Positions 8,718 to 17,539 of a stretch of 64,000 nt of DNA are shown here, piece by piece. The notes below the pieces were generated by a model. It had not been told where the DNA came from. It saw only the letters and a list, made by a program, of their open reading frames with translations, and made no database searches. The stretch comes from Bradyrhizobium sp. 138 (GTDB taxonomy: Bacteria; Pseudomonadota; Alphaproteobacteria; Rhizobiales; Xanthobacteraceae): NCBI RefSeq assembly GCF_023074075.1, contig NZ_JADPKT010000003.1, positions 604,001 to 668,000 on the forward strand, in the 5' to 3' direction. Position 1 is the stretch's first letter; every line of letters starts with the position of its first letter. The position numbers and the translations under genes were made by a program.

Positions 8718-8737
8718 ATAGTCTCACGTGCAACTAT
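8718..8737. promoter_or_regulatory. 20-bp imperfect palindrome, probable MarR operator
   Basis: ATAGTCTCACGTGCAACTAT pairs at 8 of 10 positions (ATAGT/ACTAT outer arms, CACGTG centre). It lies between the divergent monooxygenase (start 8675) and marR-like (start about 8813) genes. The size and symmetry fit MarR-family sites. Binding is inferred. Confidence 0.6.
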
Positions 8738-8812
8738 TTTGGACCGGAGCCGGTCGGCCGTCAACTGGAATTCGGAGCGCGCTCCTTGGCGAGGACATCT
8801 GGCGATATCGCA

Positions 8813-9328
8813 GTGAAGGCCCGCGAAGCCGAGGAGGCTTCCGCGCGGCCAAAGGCACGGCTCGACCTGTTCAAATTCGTCCCGTTCCGCCTCAACCGGC
8901 TTGCGGCCGAAGTCAGTTCCGCGCTCTCGGTCGAATATCAGGAACGGCATGGTCTCGACATTCCGGCCTGGCGCGTGATCGCCACGCTCGGGTTCCGCGT
9001 TGATGCCTGCAGCGCGCAGTACATCGCGCAATGCACCCGCACGCACAAATCGACCATCAGCCGCGCGGTGACCACGCTGCTCAATGAGGACCTGATCGAG
9101 CGGGTCGAGAACGAAGCCGACCGCCGCGAATTCCGCCTGCAACTGACCAAGAAGGGCCGCGCGCTCTACGAAGAGCTATTCCCGCAATTGCTGCGGCGGG
9201 AGGATGAGATCCTCGCCTGCCTCTCCCCGCAGGAGCGCAAGCAGCTCTCGATGCTACTCGGCAAGATCGAGCAGAGCCTCGATTTGATCCAGACCAGCGA
9301 AGAGGCCGACGCCAAGCAGGCGTATTGA
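8813..9328 (+). CDS. MarR family transcriptional regulator
   Basis: A MarR-type winged helix protein of about 171 residues from the GTG at 8813. The core RLAAEVSSALSVEYQERHGLD is cut here; it is followed by IPAWRVIATLG, the recognition-helix region THKSTISRAVTTLLNEDLIERV and the wing with NEADRREFRLQLTKKGRALYEEL. The frame is open back to 8657, but that would overlap the divergent monooxygenase gene and the operator, so a later start is preferred; no strong Shine-Dalgarno sequence decides it. It probably represses the monooxygenase-hmgA-fahA operon until an aromatic ligand binds, by analogy with HpaR/HmgR-like regulators of such loci. Confidence 0.88.
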   Translation: MKAREAEEASARPKARLDLFKFVPFRLNRLAAEVSSALSVEYQERHGLDIPAWRVIATLGFRVDACSAQYIAQCTRTHKSTISRAVTTLLNEDLIERVENEADRREFRLQLTKKGRALYEELFPQLLRREDEILACLSPQERKQLSMLLGKIEQSLDLIQTSEEADAKQAY

Positions 9329-9335
9329 ACTCTCT

Positions 9336-9449
9336 ACCCTCATGGTGAGGAGGCGCGAAGCGCCGTCTCGAACCATGAAGGCCCCGCTGCAGCATCCCGG
9401 CCTTCATCCTTCGAGACGCGCGCGAAGAGCGCGCCCTCAGGATGAGGGT
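9336..9449. repeat. Intergenic palindromic repeat, family C copy 1
   Basis: ACCCTCATGGTGAGGAGGCG at one end is complementary to CGCGCCCTCAGGATGAGGGT at the other, with CGTCTCGAA/TTCGAGACG arms inside. It fills the space between the converging marR-like and AHL-lactonase-like genes and may act as a bidirectional terminator. A second copy is at 24806-24938. Confidence 0.75.
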
Positions 9450-9452
9450 CAA

Positions 9453-10259
9453 CTATTTCGCAAACGACCGCGACGGCGGCAGATGCAGCGCCCAGGCATC
9501 GACCTTGTCGCTGGCGCGCGGATAGATCTCGGTCACAACAGGATCGTGGCCGGGAATGAATCGATCAGGATGGCCGGCGAGGCGCTCGATCGTCTCCCAG
9601 CCCACCGCCATGTCGCCGACATTGTAGACGATCGGGAACGGGCTGCGCCGTTGCAGATTGGCGTAGTAATGCGCGGCGTCGGACGCCAGCACCACCGGCC
9701 CGCGCGCGGTTTCGACCTTGACCACCTGCAAGCCGTCGGAATGGCCGCCGACGCGATGCACCGTGACGCCGGGCGCGACCTCGCCGTCGCCGGAATAGAA
9801 AGTGACGCGCTCGCCATAGACGTGACGCACCATCTGGGTGACGTGCTCGACCGAGAACGGATGGCGCAGCAGGCCGTTGCACATGCAGCGGCCGGTCGCG
9901 TAAGCCATCTCGCGCTCCTGCAGATGGAAGCGCGCATTCGGGAAGCGGTCGAGATTGCCGGCGTGGTCGTAATGCAGATGCGTGACGATGATGTCGCGAA
10001 TGCTCGAGGCCGCGACGCCAAAGCGCTCCAGCGCATCGACCGGATTGAGCGTCAGCTTGCGCGCCCGCGCGCTGGCCTCCTCGGCATTGAAGCCGGTGTC
10101 GACCAGAATGTCGCGGCCGCCCCCGCGGATCAGCCAGACGAAATAGTCGAGGTCCTGCGCCGCGCTGTCATGCGGGTCGGGCTGAAGGAAGTTCATGCTG
10201 GGGGTGCGCGGCGACATCGTCGCATAACGCAGGGCGTAGATCTCGTAGGCGTTTCCCAT
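9453..10259 (-). CDS. N-acyl homoserine lactonase-like MBL-fold hydrolase
   Basis: This 268-residue MBL protein has an intact metal motif, HLHYDH at residues 94-99, followed by DHAGNLDRFPNARF and an EREMAYATG segment. The N-terminal IYALRYATMSPRTPSMNF also resembles the AttM/BlcC lactonases, which open the lactone ring of acyl-homoserine lactones or gamma-butyrolactone. Later ligands are in VGGHSDG, LASDAAHYY and PGHDPVV. The ATG at 10259 starts the recognisable family N-terminus; no strong Shine-Dalgarno sequence is seen. It stands alone with a 370-bp upstream region. Quorum quenching is possible, but the substrate cannot be told from sequence. Confidence 0.85.
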   Translation of the reverse strand: MGNAYEIYALRYATMSPRTPSMNFLQPDPHDSAAQDLDYFVWLIRGGGRDILVDTGFNAEEASARARKLTLNPVDALERFGVAASSIRDIIVTHLHYDHAGNLDRFPNARFHLQEREMAYATGRCMCNGLLRHPFSVEHVTQMVRHVYGERVTFYSGDGEVAPGVTVHRVGGHSDGLQVVKVETARGPVVLASDAAHYYANLQRRSPFPIVYNVGDMAVGWETIERLAGHPDRFIPGHDPVVTEIYPRASDKVDAWALHLPPSRSFAK

Positions 10260-10529
10260 GATTTTTGCTTGCTTTTCTGAGTGGGTCTTTCGGGACGATC
10301 CTGCGCAGCAAGCCATCGTCCGCTGCAAAGGTCAAACGCCCCCGGGGCGCGACGCAGCAGGCTTCAAAGTGAGACCAATCACATTTTGGTCGCCATGGGG
10401 GCCCTAACGTGCCGCCGGTAGAATCAAGCCGGATCGCATCGAGCACAATCATGACACCCCGTTTATTCCCCTTGCGGCACGCCCGGACGTTGCGGTCAAT
10501 CGTCGCGATAACGCCGAATCTCCAAGTGG
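10260..10529. other. Intergenic region without a gene
   Basis: I see no credible reading frame. It contains an inverted repeat at 10373-10391 (GACCAA-7 bp-TTGGTC) that could serve either divergent gene. The right end leads into the promoter at 10530-10558. Confidence 0.5.
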
Positions 10530-10558
10530 TTGACGCCCCCCGTCCCCGGTTTGATAAT
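10530..10558 (+). promoter_or_regulatory. Sigma-70-type promoter for the caspase-fold gene
   Basis: TTGACG (10530-10535) and GATAAT (10553-10558) are separated by exactly 17 bp, 72 bp before the ATG at 10631. The match to the housekeeping consensus is good. Confidence 0.6.
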
Positions 10559-10630
10559 GCAGGAAGCGTAAGTTAAGGTCGCCGCGGCGCAAGCTGGGAA
10601 CGGCGCCTTTTTGGCTGGACCGCGCTGATT

Positions 10631-12169
10631 ATGAAAATTCGCTTCTTTTTTCTTCTGCCCTTGCTCGTCTCGCTCGTCCCGACCGCCCCATCGCTTGCGG
10701 CCGGCGACCGTTTTGCGTTGGTCATCGGCAATGCCAAATATCCGGACGCGGATGCCCCGTTGAAGGAACCGATCAACGATGCGCGCGACATCGCCGATGA
10801 GCTCAAGCGCGACGGCTTTGCGGTCGAGACCGGCGAGAATCTGACCGGCGACGGCATGCGCCGCGCCTTCGACAAGCTCTACGGCAAGATCAAGCCGGGA
10901 TCGGTGGCGCTGGTGTTCTTCAGCGGCTTCGGCATCCAGTCGGCGCGCCAGAGCTACATGCTACCGATCGATGCGCAGATCTGGACCGAATCCGACGTGC
11001 GCCGCGACGGTTTCAGCCTCGAGACCGTCCTCGGCGAGCTCAACACCCGCGGCGCCGGCGTGAAGATCGCGCTGATCGACGCCTCCAGGCGGAACCCGTT
11101 CGAGCGCCGGTTCCGCAGCTTCTCGGCCGGCCTGACCCCGGTCATCGCACCGAACGGCACGCTGGTGATGTATTCGGCGGCGCTGGCCTCGGTGGTCTCG
11201 GACGCCGGCGGCGATCACAGCCTGTTCGTCCAGGAGCTCCTCAAGGAAATCCGTGTCCCCGACCTGATGGCCGAGGAGACGCTGAACCGGACCAAGATGG
11301 GCGTCACCCGCGCTTCCCGCGGCGAGCAGGTGCCGTGGATATCCTCTTCATTGGCCGAAGATTTCTCGTTCAGCCCGGGAGCCGGCGGATCGCGTCCGGC
11401 ACCGGCCACGCCGCCTGCGCCTCCGGCGCCGCCGCCGGTCGTCGCCAACAACCCGCCGCCGGCACCGCCCGCGCCACCGACACCGCCTCCGCCGCAGAAG
11501 CCGGCCGATACCGCTGCTGCACCCGCGCCCGCTCCGCCACCTGCACCCGCGCCGGCCCCCACGCCGAGGCCGCAGATCGAGGCGGCCCTGCCCCCGCCGC
11601 CACCGCCCGTGAAACCGATTGATCCGGCTCCAGCCCCGAGCACGGACAGTGGGCCGAGTGCTGCCGTCCTGGCCGACGACCCCACGATCAAGAGCCTGAC
11701 CTCCAAGATCGCCGCCAACCCGGATGACGTGAACGCGCTGTACCGGCGTGGCCAGGTCTATGCCAGCAAAGGCGCCTACAATCTCGCCATCAAGGATTTC
11801 GACGACACGCTTCGCATCAATTCGAAGGACGTCGAGGCGCTGAACAACCGCTGCTGGACCCGCACCGTGGTCGGCGATCTCCAGGGCGCGCTGAAGGATT
11901 GCAACGAGGCCCTGCGGCTGCGGCCGAACTTCGTCGACGCGCTGGATAGCCGGGGGCTCGTCAACCTCAAATCGGGCGCGGTCAAGAATGCCATCGCCGA
12001 TTTCGATGCGGCCCTGAAGATCAATCCGCGCCTGACCTCCTCGCTCTATGGACGCGGCCTCGCCAAGCAGCGCAATGGCTCCGCCCAGGAAGGGGCACTC
12101 GATATTGCCAATGCCAAGGCGATGGATCCGAACATCGTTCAGGAGTTCGCAAGCTACGGAGTGCGCTAG
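10631..12169 (+). CDS. Secreted caspase-fold (peptidase C14-like) protein with TPR domain, catalytic dyad lost
   Basis: The 512 residues start with a signal peptide (cleavage near SLAAGDR, residue 24). A caspase-like domain spans about 27-245 (FALVIGNAKYPDADAPL, then the DARDIADELKRDGF segment). The catalytic His position is Phe100 in FFSGFGIQ and the catalytic Cys position is Ser152 in IDASRRNP, so proteolysis by the usual dyad is not expected. A Pro/Ala-rich linker follows (about 250-345), then at least three TPR units (about 350-500, with ALYRRGQVYASKGAYNLAIKD). It is probably periplasmic and scaffold-like. It precedes an OmpA-domain protein and an RND adaptor/permease on the same strand. 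A paralogue lies at 49277-50125. Confidence 0.9.
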   Translation: MKIRFFFLLPLLVSLVPTAPSLAAGDRFALVIGNAKYPDADAPLKEPINDARDIADELKRDGFAVETGENLTGDGMRRAFDKLYGKIKPGSVALVFFSGFGIQSARQSYMLPIDAQIWTESDVRRDGFSLETVLGELNTRGAGVKIALIDASRRNPFERRFRSFSAGLTPVIAPNGTLVMYSAALASVVSDAGGDHSLFVQELLKEIRVPDLMAEETLNRTKMGVTRASRGEQVPWISSSLAEDFSFSPGAGGSRPAPATPPAPPAPPPVVANNPPPAPPAPPTPPPPQKPADTAAAPAPAPPPAPAPAPTPRPQIEAALPPPPPPVKPIDPAPAPSTDSGPSAAVLADDPTIKSLTSKIAANPDDVNALYRRGQVYASKGAYNLAIKDFDDTLRINSKDVEALNNRCWTRTVVGDLQGALKDCNEALRLRPNFVDALDSRGLVNLKSGAVKNAIADFDAALKINPRLTSSLYGRGLAKQRNGSAQEGALDIANAKAMDPNIVQEFASYGVR

Positions 12170-12313
12170 TATTTTTTTGAATTGAGGCGGTCGAAGCCTC
12201 GAACCTTGAACCGCCCTGGGAAGACCAATGGGCGGATGCCGCAACGGGTCGTTTCCGAGGGCTGTTGCTGGAATTTGGAAGCACGCAAGCTGGCTGCGCA
12301 GGAGGGACTGGCT

Positions 12314-12988
12314 ATGAAATTGGCTGCAAAGGGACTGACCGCGATCCTGTCGATCATCACCATCGGCGCCGCTCTGTCGCTGCTGCCGATCTCGTCCGCT
12401 TTCGCCGGAGAAGAAAGCAACAGCAAGAACGTCACCGAGGACGAGATCGTCCGCGCGCTGGCGCCGGCGCCGAAGAAGCCCCTGACCCGCGGCCTCTCGA
12501 TCGCCCCGCAGGCCGATCCCGCGCCGAACGCGGCGGAGACCAAGCTGATCCAGTCCGTTCGCGGCCGCTCGACGCGCTCGCTGTCCTCGACCGAGCGCGA
12601 GGAAATCGCCTCAGTTGCCAAGGACAAGCCGAACATCGATCTCGAAATCACCTTCGACTACAACTCGGCCAATATCAGCGCCAAATCGATGCCCTCCGTG
12701 CAGGCGCTCGGCCGCGCGCTGACCAGCCCCGACCTGAAGGGCTCGACCTTCGTGGTCGCCGGCCACACCGACGCCGCCGGCGGCGAGGCCTATAACCAGG
12801 ACCTGTCGGAGCGCCGCGCGGATTCGATCAAGCGCTACCTCGTCGAGAAATACAGCATCTCCGCAACCGATCTCGTCACCGTCGGCTACGGCAAGAGCAA
12901 GCTGAAGGACCCGAGCCAGCCGATGGCGGAGGCCAACCGCCGCGTGCAGGTCGTCAATATGGAAAACAAGACCACCGCATCGAAGTGA
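12314..12988 (+). CDS. OmpA-family periplasmic/outer-membrane protein
   Basis: A 224-residue protein from the ATG at 12314, which has GGAGG about 8 bp upstream. A signal peptide covers residues 1-31 (ending ISSAFA). After a low-complexity stretch, the C-terminal OmpA domain occupies about 105-215: LEITFDYNSANIS, VVAGHTDAAGGEAYNQDLSERRA cut short, then VGYGKSKLKDP and EANRRVQVVN. This domain binds peptidoglycan diaminopimelate through the conserved Asp and Arg, both visible. No beta-barrel is present, so it is a periplasmic peptidoglycan-associated protein. It lies 144 bp after the caspase-fold gene and 158 bp before the RND adaptor. Confidence 0.9.
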   Translation: MKLAAKGLTAILSIITIGAALSLLPISSAFAGEESNSKNVTEDEIVRALAPAPKKPLTRGLSIAPQADPAPNAAETKLIQSVRGRSTRSLSSTEREEIASVAKDKPNIDLEITFDYNSANISAKSMPSVQALGRALTSPDLKGSTFVVAGHTDAAGGEAYNQDLSERRADSIKRYLVEKYSISATDLVTVGYGKSKLKDPSQPMAEANRRVQVVNMENKTTASK

Positions 12989-13146
12989 GCACGACGTAAT
13001 CCTTTGCAGTGACAAGTCGTGATGTGGTGTAAAGTCTCGCTTCCAACGCGCGTCTCGCAGCCTTGCGGGACGCCGCTTTGTTTCAGGGAAACGCTTTTCA
13101 TGGGCCTCGCGCGGACGGCCGTGAGCCAGGCCAGGATGATCCGGCG

Positions 13147-14076
13147 ATGAATCTCTCCGAATATCTCAAGCCGGCCGGCACCGTCGTGTTCGTCGTCGCG
13201 CTCGGCGTCGGCTATTATCTGTTCGAGCATCGCAAGCGTCCCGAGCCGAAGGAGACGCAAAGCGAAGCGCTCGTCATCGTGACGAAGTCGACCAATGCCT
13301 GCTTCTCCGACCTGGTACGGGTGACCGGCTTCTTCGTGCCGCGCCGCGAGGCGGTCGTCATCGCCGACCAGGAGGGATCCAGGGTCACCGATCTCTTCGT
13401 CACCGAGGGCACCGTCGTCGCCGACAACCAGGAGCTGGCGCGCCTGACCGCGCCGCCGCAGATTCCGGGCCAGCCGCAGCGACCCGGCCCGCAAGGCCCG
13501 GTCTCGCTGAAGGCACCTGCGCCCGGCCTCATCACCGAAGTCCGCACCATCGTCGGCGCGCCCGCATCCCCGCAGGCAGGCCCGATGTTCCGCATCGCGG
13601 TCAACAGCGAGATCGAGCTCGATGCTCAGGTCCCGGCGGTGCACATGCCCAAGCTCAGCTCCGGCGCTACCGTGCGCATCAGCCGCGACGACGCGCCCGA
13701 TCTGATCGGCCGGGTCCGGCTGGTTGCGCCCGAGATCGACCGCGCCACGCAGCTCGGGCGCGTCCGCATCAGCGTCACCAACAATCCCTCGCTGAAGGTC
13801 GGCGTGTTCGCCCGTGCCTCGATCGACGCCAAGCGAAGCTGCGGCGTCTCGATCCCCAAGACCGCGATCGACCATCTCACCATTCAGGTCGTCAAGGGCA
13901 ACACGATCGAGACGCGCAAGGTGCGGGTCGGACTGTCGTCCGACAGCGCGACGGAAATCCTGGAAGGCCTCGACGTCGGCGAAATCGTCGTGGCCGACGC
14001 CGGCTCTTCGCTCCATGACGGCGACCAGATCAAGACCATGTTCGCCGATGAACTCGATCGCACGCGGGTACGCTGA
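13147..14076 (+). CDS. RND efflux periplasmic adaptor (HlyD/AcrA type)
   Basis: The 309-residue protein has an N-terminal membrane anchor (residues about 11-25, AGTVVFVVALGVGYYLF), lipoyl/barrel-sandwich halves (about 60-150, VTGFFVPRREAVVIA and SLKAPAPGLITEVR) and beta-barrel and membrane-proximal domains to the end. It would link an inner-membrane RND pump to an outer-membrane channel. Its stop overlaps the permease start (TGATG), so the two are co-translated. The alpha-helical hairpin is almost absent, which is unusual for an AcrA-type adaptor. It is similar in sequence to the adaptor at 48236-49129. The ATG at 13147 was chosen because AGGA lies upstream and the earlier in-frame start gives no signal or anchor. 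Confidence 0.9.
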   Translation: MNLSEYLKPAGTVVFVVALGVGYYLFEHRKRPEPKETQSEALVIVTKSTNACFSDLVRVTGFFVPRREAVVIADQEGSRVTDLFVTEGTVVADNQELARLTAPPQIPGQPQRPGPQGPVSLKAPAPGLITEVRTIVGAPASPQAGPMFRIAVNSEIELDAQVPAVHMPKLSSGATVRISRDDAPDLIGRVRLVAPEIDRATQLGRVRISVTNNPSLKVGVFARASIDAKRSCGVSIPKTAIDHLTIQVVKGNTIETRKVRVGLSSDSATEILEGLDVGEIVVADAGSSLHDGDQIKTMFADELDRTRVR

Positions 14077-17000
14077 TGGCTCTCAATATCTCGGCTTGGT
14101 CGATCCGTAATCCGCTGCCGTCGGTCGTCTTCTCGATCATCCTGCTGATTCTCGGCTGGGTGTCTTTCACCAAGCTCGCGGTGACGCGGCTGCCTTCGGC
14201 CGATATTCCCGTGATCTCGGTCGTGGTCTCGCAGTTCGGCGCGGCGCCCGCCGAGCTCGAATCGCAGGTGACCAAGACGGTCGAAGACGCCGTCTCCGGC
14301 GTCGAGGGCGTGCGGCACATCACCTCGCAGATCACCGACGGCGTCTCGGTCACCACGATCCAGTTCGCGCTGGAGACCAACACCGACCGCGCGCTCAACG
14401 ACGTCAAGGATGCGGTGACGCGCGTGCGGTCGAACCTGCCGCAGAATGTCACCGAGCCGCTGATCCAGCGCGTCGACGTCATCGGCCTGCCGATCGTCAC
14501 CTATGCCGCGATCTCGCCCGGCAAGACCCCGGAGCAGCTCTCCTATTTCGTCGACGACGTGGTCAAGCGCGCGCTGCAGGGCGTGCGCGGCGTCGCCCAG
14601 GTCGAGCGCATCGGCGGTGTCGAGCGCGAGATCCTGGTTTCGCTCGATCCCGACCGGCTGCAGGCGATGGGGCTGACCGCGGTCAATGTCAGCCAGAGCC
14701 TGCGCGGCACCAATGTCGACGTCGCCGGCGGCCGCGCCGAGATCGGCAAGAACGATCAGGCGATCCGCACGCTCGCGGGCGCCAAGACGCTGAGCGACCT
14801 CGCCGGCACCATGATCCCGCTGTTCGGCGGCGGCGAGGTCCGACTCGACGATCTCGGCACCGTCACCGACACCATCGCCGACCGCCGCACCTTCGCCCGC
14901 TTCAACGGCGAGCCGATCGTCGCACTCGGCATCAAGCGTTCCAAGGGCGCCAGCGACGTGAAGGTGGCCGAGGCCGTGCAGAAGCGCGTCGACGCGCTCA
15001 AGGCTGCCTATCCCGACGTCGACCTGAAGGTGATCGACACCTCGGTCGAATACACCAACGGCAATTACCACGCGGCGATCTCGACCCTGTTCGAGGGCGC
15101 CATCCTCGCCGTCGTCATCGTGTTGCTGTTCCTGCGGGACCTGCGCGCCACCATCATCGCCGCGATCTCGCTGCCGTTGTCGATCTTCCCGGCATTCTGG
15201 GCGATGGACCTCCTCGGCTTCTCGCTGAACCTCGTCAGCTTCCTCGCCATCACGCTGTCGACGGGCATCCTGGTCGACGACGCCATCGTCGAGATCGAAA
15301 ACATCGTTCGGCACATGAACATGGGCAAATCGCCCTATCGTGCCGCCCTGGAAGCCGCCGACGAGATCGGCCTCGCGGTGATCGCGATCTCGCTGACCAT
15401 CATCGCAATCTTCGCGCCCGCAAGCTTCATGTCGGGCATCGCCGGACAATTCTTCAAGCAGTTCGGCATCACCGTCTCGGTGCAGGTCTTCTTCTCGCTG
15501 CTCGCGGCGCGCTTCGTCACGCCGGTGCTCGCCGCCTACTTCCTCAAGCATGGCCATCACGAAGAGCCGCCGCCCGGCCGCGTGCTGCGGTCCTATCACA
15601 GGATCGTGGCCTGGTCGGTGAAGCACTATTTCATCACGGTGCTGGTCGGCTTCGGCGTGTTCGCCGCCTCGATCTGGAGCATCACGCTGCTGCCGCAGGG
15701 CTTTCTGCCGGCGCAAGACAGCTCGCGCTCGCTGCTCGCGCTCGAGCTGCCGCCGGGCACCCAGCTCGCCTACACCGAAAAGGTCACCGAAGACATCGTC
15801 GCGCGCCTGCGCAAGCGGCCTGAGGTGAAGAGCATCTTCGTTGACGGCGGGCGCGTTCCACCCGGAACCCAGGAAGTCCGGCGCGCCGCTTTGATCATCA
15901 ACTACACGCCCAAGGACAGCCGCGACATCACCCAGCGCGAGCTCGAGTTCTCGATCAGCCAGGAGCTGGAGAACATTCCAGACATCCGCTTCTGGTTCCT
16001 CGACGAGAACGGTCTGCGCGCCATCTCGCTGGTCGTGACCGGCGCCGACGCCAACATCGTCAACAATTTCGCGAGCGAGCTCGCGACGCAGATGAAGCGG
16101 ATTCCGACCATCTCCAACGTGATCTCGGAAACCACGCTGGAGCGGCCCGAGCTGCGCGTCGAACCGCGCGCGGATCTCGCCGCGCGGCTCGGCGTCTCGA
16201 CCGAAAGCCTGTCGCAGACCATCCGCGTCGCCACCATCGGCGATGTCGGACCCGCGCTCGCCAAATTCGACGTCGGCGACCGGCTGGTGCCGATCCGCGT
16301 GCAGCTCGAGGACGCCGCGCGCGGCAATCTGAAGACGCTGGAACAGTTGCGCGTGCCGCTCGGCGAGCACGGCGAAAAGGGCGGCGTGCCGCTCTCGGTC
16401 ATCGCCGACGTCAAGCTCGACCAGGGTCCGACCAGCATCAACCGCTATGATCGTGAGCGGCAGGCCACCGTCGCCGCCGACCTCGTCGGCTCCGCCGCGC
16501 TCGGCGACGCCACCAAGAAGATCTACGACCTGCCGGTGATGAAGAGCCGGCCGAAGGGCGTGAAGGTCTCCCCCTCCGGTGATGCCGAGAGCCTGAACGA
16601 ACTGTCCGACGGCTTTGCCACCGCGATCACGGCGGGCTTGATGATGGTCTACGCGGTACTGGTGCTGCTGTTCGGCACCTTCCTGCAGCCGATCACGATC
16701 CTGTTCTCGCTGCCGCTCTCGATCGGCGGCGCGATCGCGGCCCTGCTCCTCACCGGCAAGCAGCTCACCACGCCGGTGTGGATCGGCATCTTGATGCTGA
16801 TGGGCATCGTCACCAAGAACGCGATCATGCTGGTGGAATTCGCCATCGAGGCCATCCGCGCCGGCAAGCCGCGCGACGAGGCCATGATCGACGCCGGCAT
16901 GAAGCGCGCCCGCCCGATCGTGATGACCACGATCGCGATGGCCGCGGGCATGATGCCGAGCGCGCTCGCGGTCGGCGCCGGCGGCGAATTCCGCTCGCCG

Positions 17001-17225
17001 ATGGCGCTCGCGGTGATCGGCGGCCTGATCTTCTCGACCATCCTGTCGCTGGTGTTCGTGCCCGCGATGTTCATGGTGATGGACGATTTCGGCGCCCTCA
17101 TCTGGCGCTTCGCCAAGCGGCTGATCGTCCACAGCGAGGACACCGAGACGACGGGTCATCACGCAGCCGCGACGGCGGAAGCGGGGCCAGCTCCAAAGAA
17201 TATCGCTCGTCCAGCGGCGGAGTAG
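14076..17225 (+). CDS. RND efflux transporter permease (HAE-1/AcrB type)
   Basis: At 1049 residues it has the standard AcrB length, with 12 predicted membrane segments and two large periplasmic loops. TM4 carries the paired proton-relay acidic residues Asp401-Asp402 in GILVDDAIVEIENI, and the duplicated C-terminal half has GIVTKNAIMLVEFA. It exports small molecules from periplasm or cytoplasm using the proton gradient. The gene overlaps the adaptor by one base. No TolC-type channel gene is in the window. The substrate cannot be told. The C-terminal tail is Ala-rich. Confidence 0.95.
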   Translation: MALNISAWSIRNPLPSVVFSIILLILGWVSFTKLAVTRLPSADIPVISVVVSQFGAAPAELESQVTKTVEDAVSGVEGVRHITSQITDGVSVTTIQFALETNTDRALNDVKDAVTRVRSNLPQNVTEPLIQRVDVIGLPIVTYAAISPGKTPEQLSYFVDDVVKRALQGVRGVAQVERIGGVEREILVSLDPDRLQAMGLTAVNVSQSLRGTNVDVAGGRAEIGKNDQAIRTLAGAKTLSDLAGTMIPLFGGGEVRLDDLGTVTDTIADRRTFARFNGEPIVALGIKRSKGASDVKVAEAVQKRVDALKAAYPDVDLKVIDTSVEYTNGNYHAAISTLFEGAILAVVIVLLFLRDLRATIIAAISLPLSIFPAFWAMDLLGFSLNLVSFLAITLSTGILVDDAIVEIENIVRHMNMGKSPYRAALEAADEIGLAVIAISLTIIAIFAPASFMSGIAGQFFKQFGITVSVQVFFSLLAARFVTPVLAAYFLKHGHHEEPPPGRVLRSYHRIVAWSVKHYFITVLVGFGVFAASIWSITLLPQGFLPAQDSSRSLLALELPPGTQLAYTEKVTEDIVARLRKRPEVKSIFVDGGRVPPGTQEVRRAALIINYTPKDSRDITQRELEFSISQELENIPDIRFWFLDENGLRAISLVVTGADANIVNNFASELATQMKRIPTISNVISETTLERPELRVEPRADLAARLGVSTESLSQTIRVATIGDVGPALAKFDVGDRLVPIRVQLEDAARGNLKTLEQLRVPLGEHGEKGGVPLSVIADVKLDQGPTSINRYDRERQATVAADLVGSAALGDATKKIYDLPVMKSRPKGVKVSPSGDAESLNELSDGFATAITAGLMMVYAVLVLLFGTFLQPITILFSLPLSIGGAIAALLLTGKQLTTPVWIGILMLMGIVTKNAIMLVEFAIEAIRAGKPRDEAMIDAGMKRARPIVMTTIAMAAGMMPSALAVGAGGEFRSPMALAVIGGLIFSTILSLVFVPAMFMVMDDFGALIWRFAKRLIVHSEDTETTGHHAAATAEAGPAPKNIARPAAE

Positions 17226-17291
17226 GGTTCGAGCGCAGGGGATCATACGGGCCGGCGACGACCGGCCGACATTCGTCACCTGTTGGGTGCT

Positions 17292-17531
17292 ATGATGAGT
17301 GCAGTGAACAACAAGCAAGATCGGACTCCGCGCGCCCTGGACGTCGTCGCATTGCTGGCAAACCTTCCCGAGCAACGGTTAGCGCGGGGAAACGTCGGCA
17401 CGATTGTCGAAGAGCTCGACGACAAGACGGTGCTTGTCGAATTCAGTGACGACGATGGCCGACCATACGCCGTCGCCCCGTGTCTACGATCCGAGTTGCT
17501 GACACTGCACTACGTGCCGGAAGCAGCCTAG
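17292..17531 (+). CDS. DUF4926-type small protein
   Basis: A 79-residue soluble protein whose core (DVVALLANLPEQRLARGNVG, then TIVEELDDKTVLVEFSDDDG) matches the DUF4926 family: a short SH3-like or beta-barrel fold of unknown function. The ATG at 17292 is preferred over an upstream TTG; a second ATG follows at 17295. It lies 66 bp after the RND permease on the same strand and converges on the Crp/Fnr gene. DUF4926 genes often sit next to toxin or nuclease genes elsewhere, but nothing of that sort is beside it here. Confidence 0.75.
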   Translation: MMSAVNNKQDRTPRALDVVALLANLPEQRLARGNVGTIVEELDDKTVLVEFSDDDGRPYAVAPCLRSELLTLHYVPEAA

Positions 17532-17539
17532 CCGCTTCC

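Noticed and set aside
13884..17375. 1163-codon minus-strand frame antisense to the RND permease
   Set aside because: Its composition is almost entirely Asp, Arg, Gly and His repeats, typical of the antisense of membrane-protein codons in high-GC DNA.
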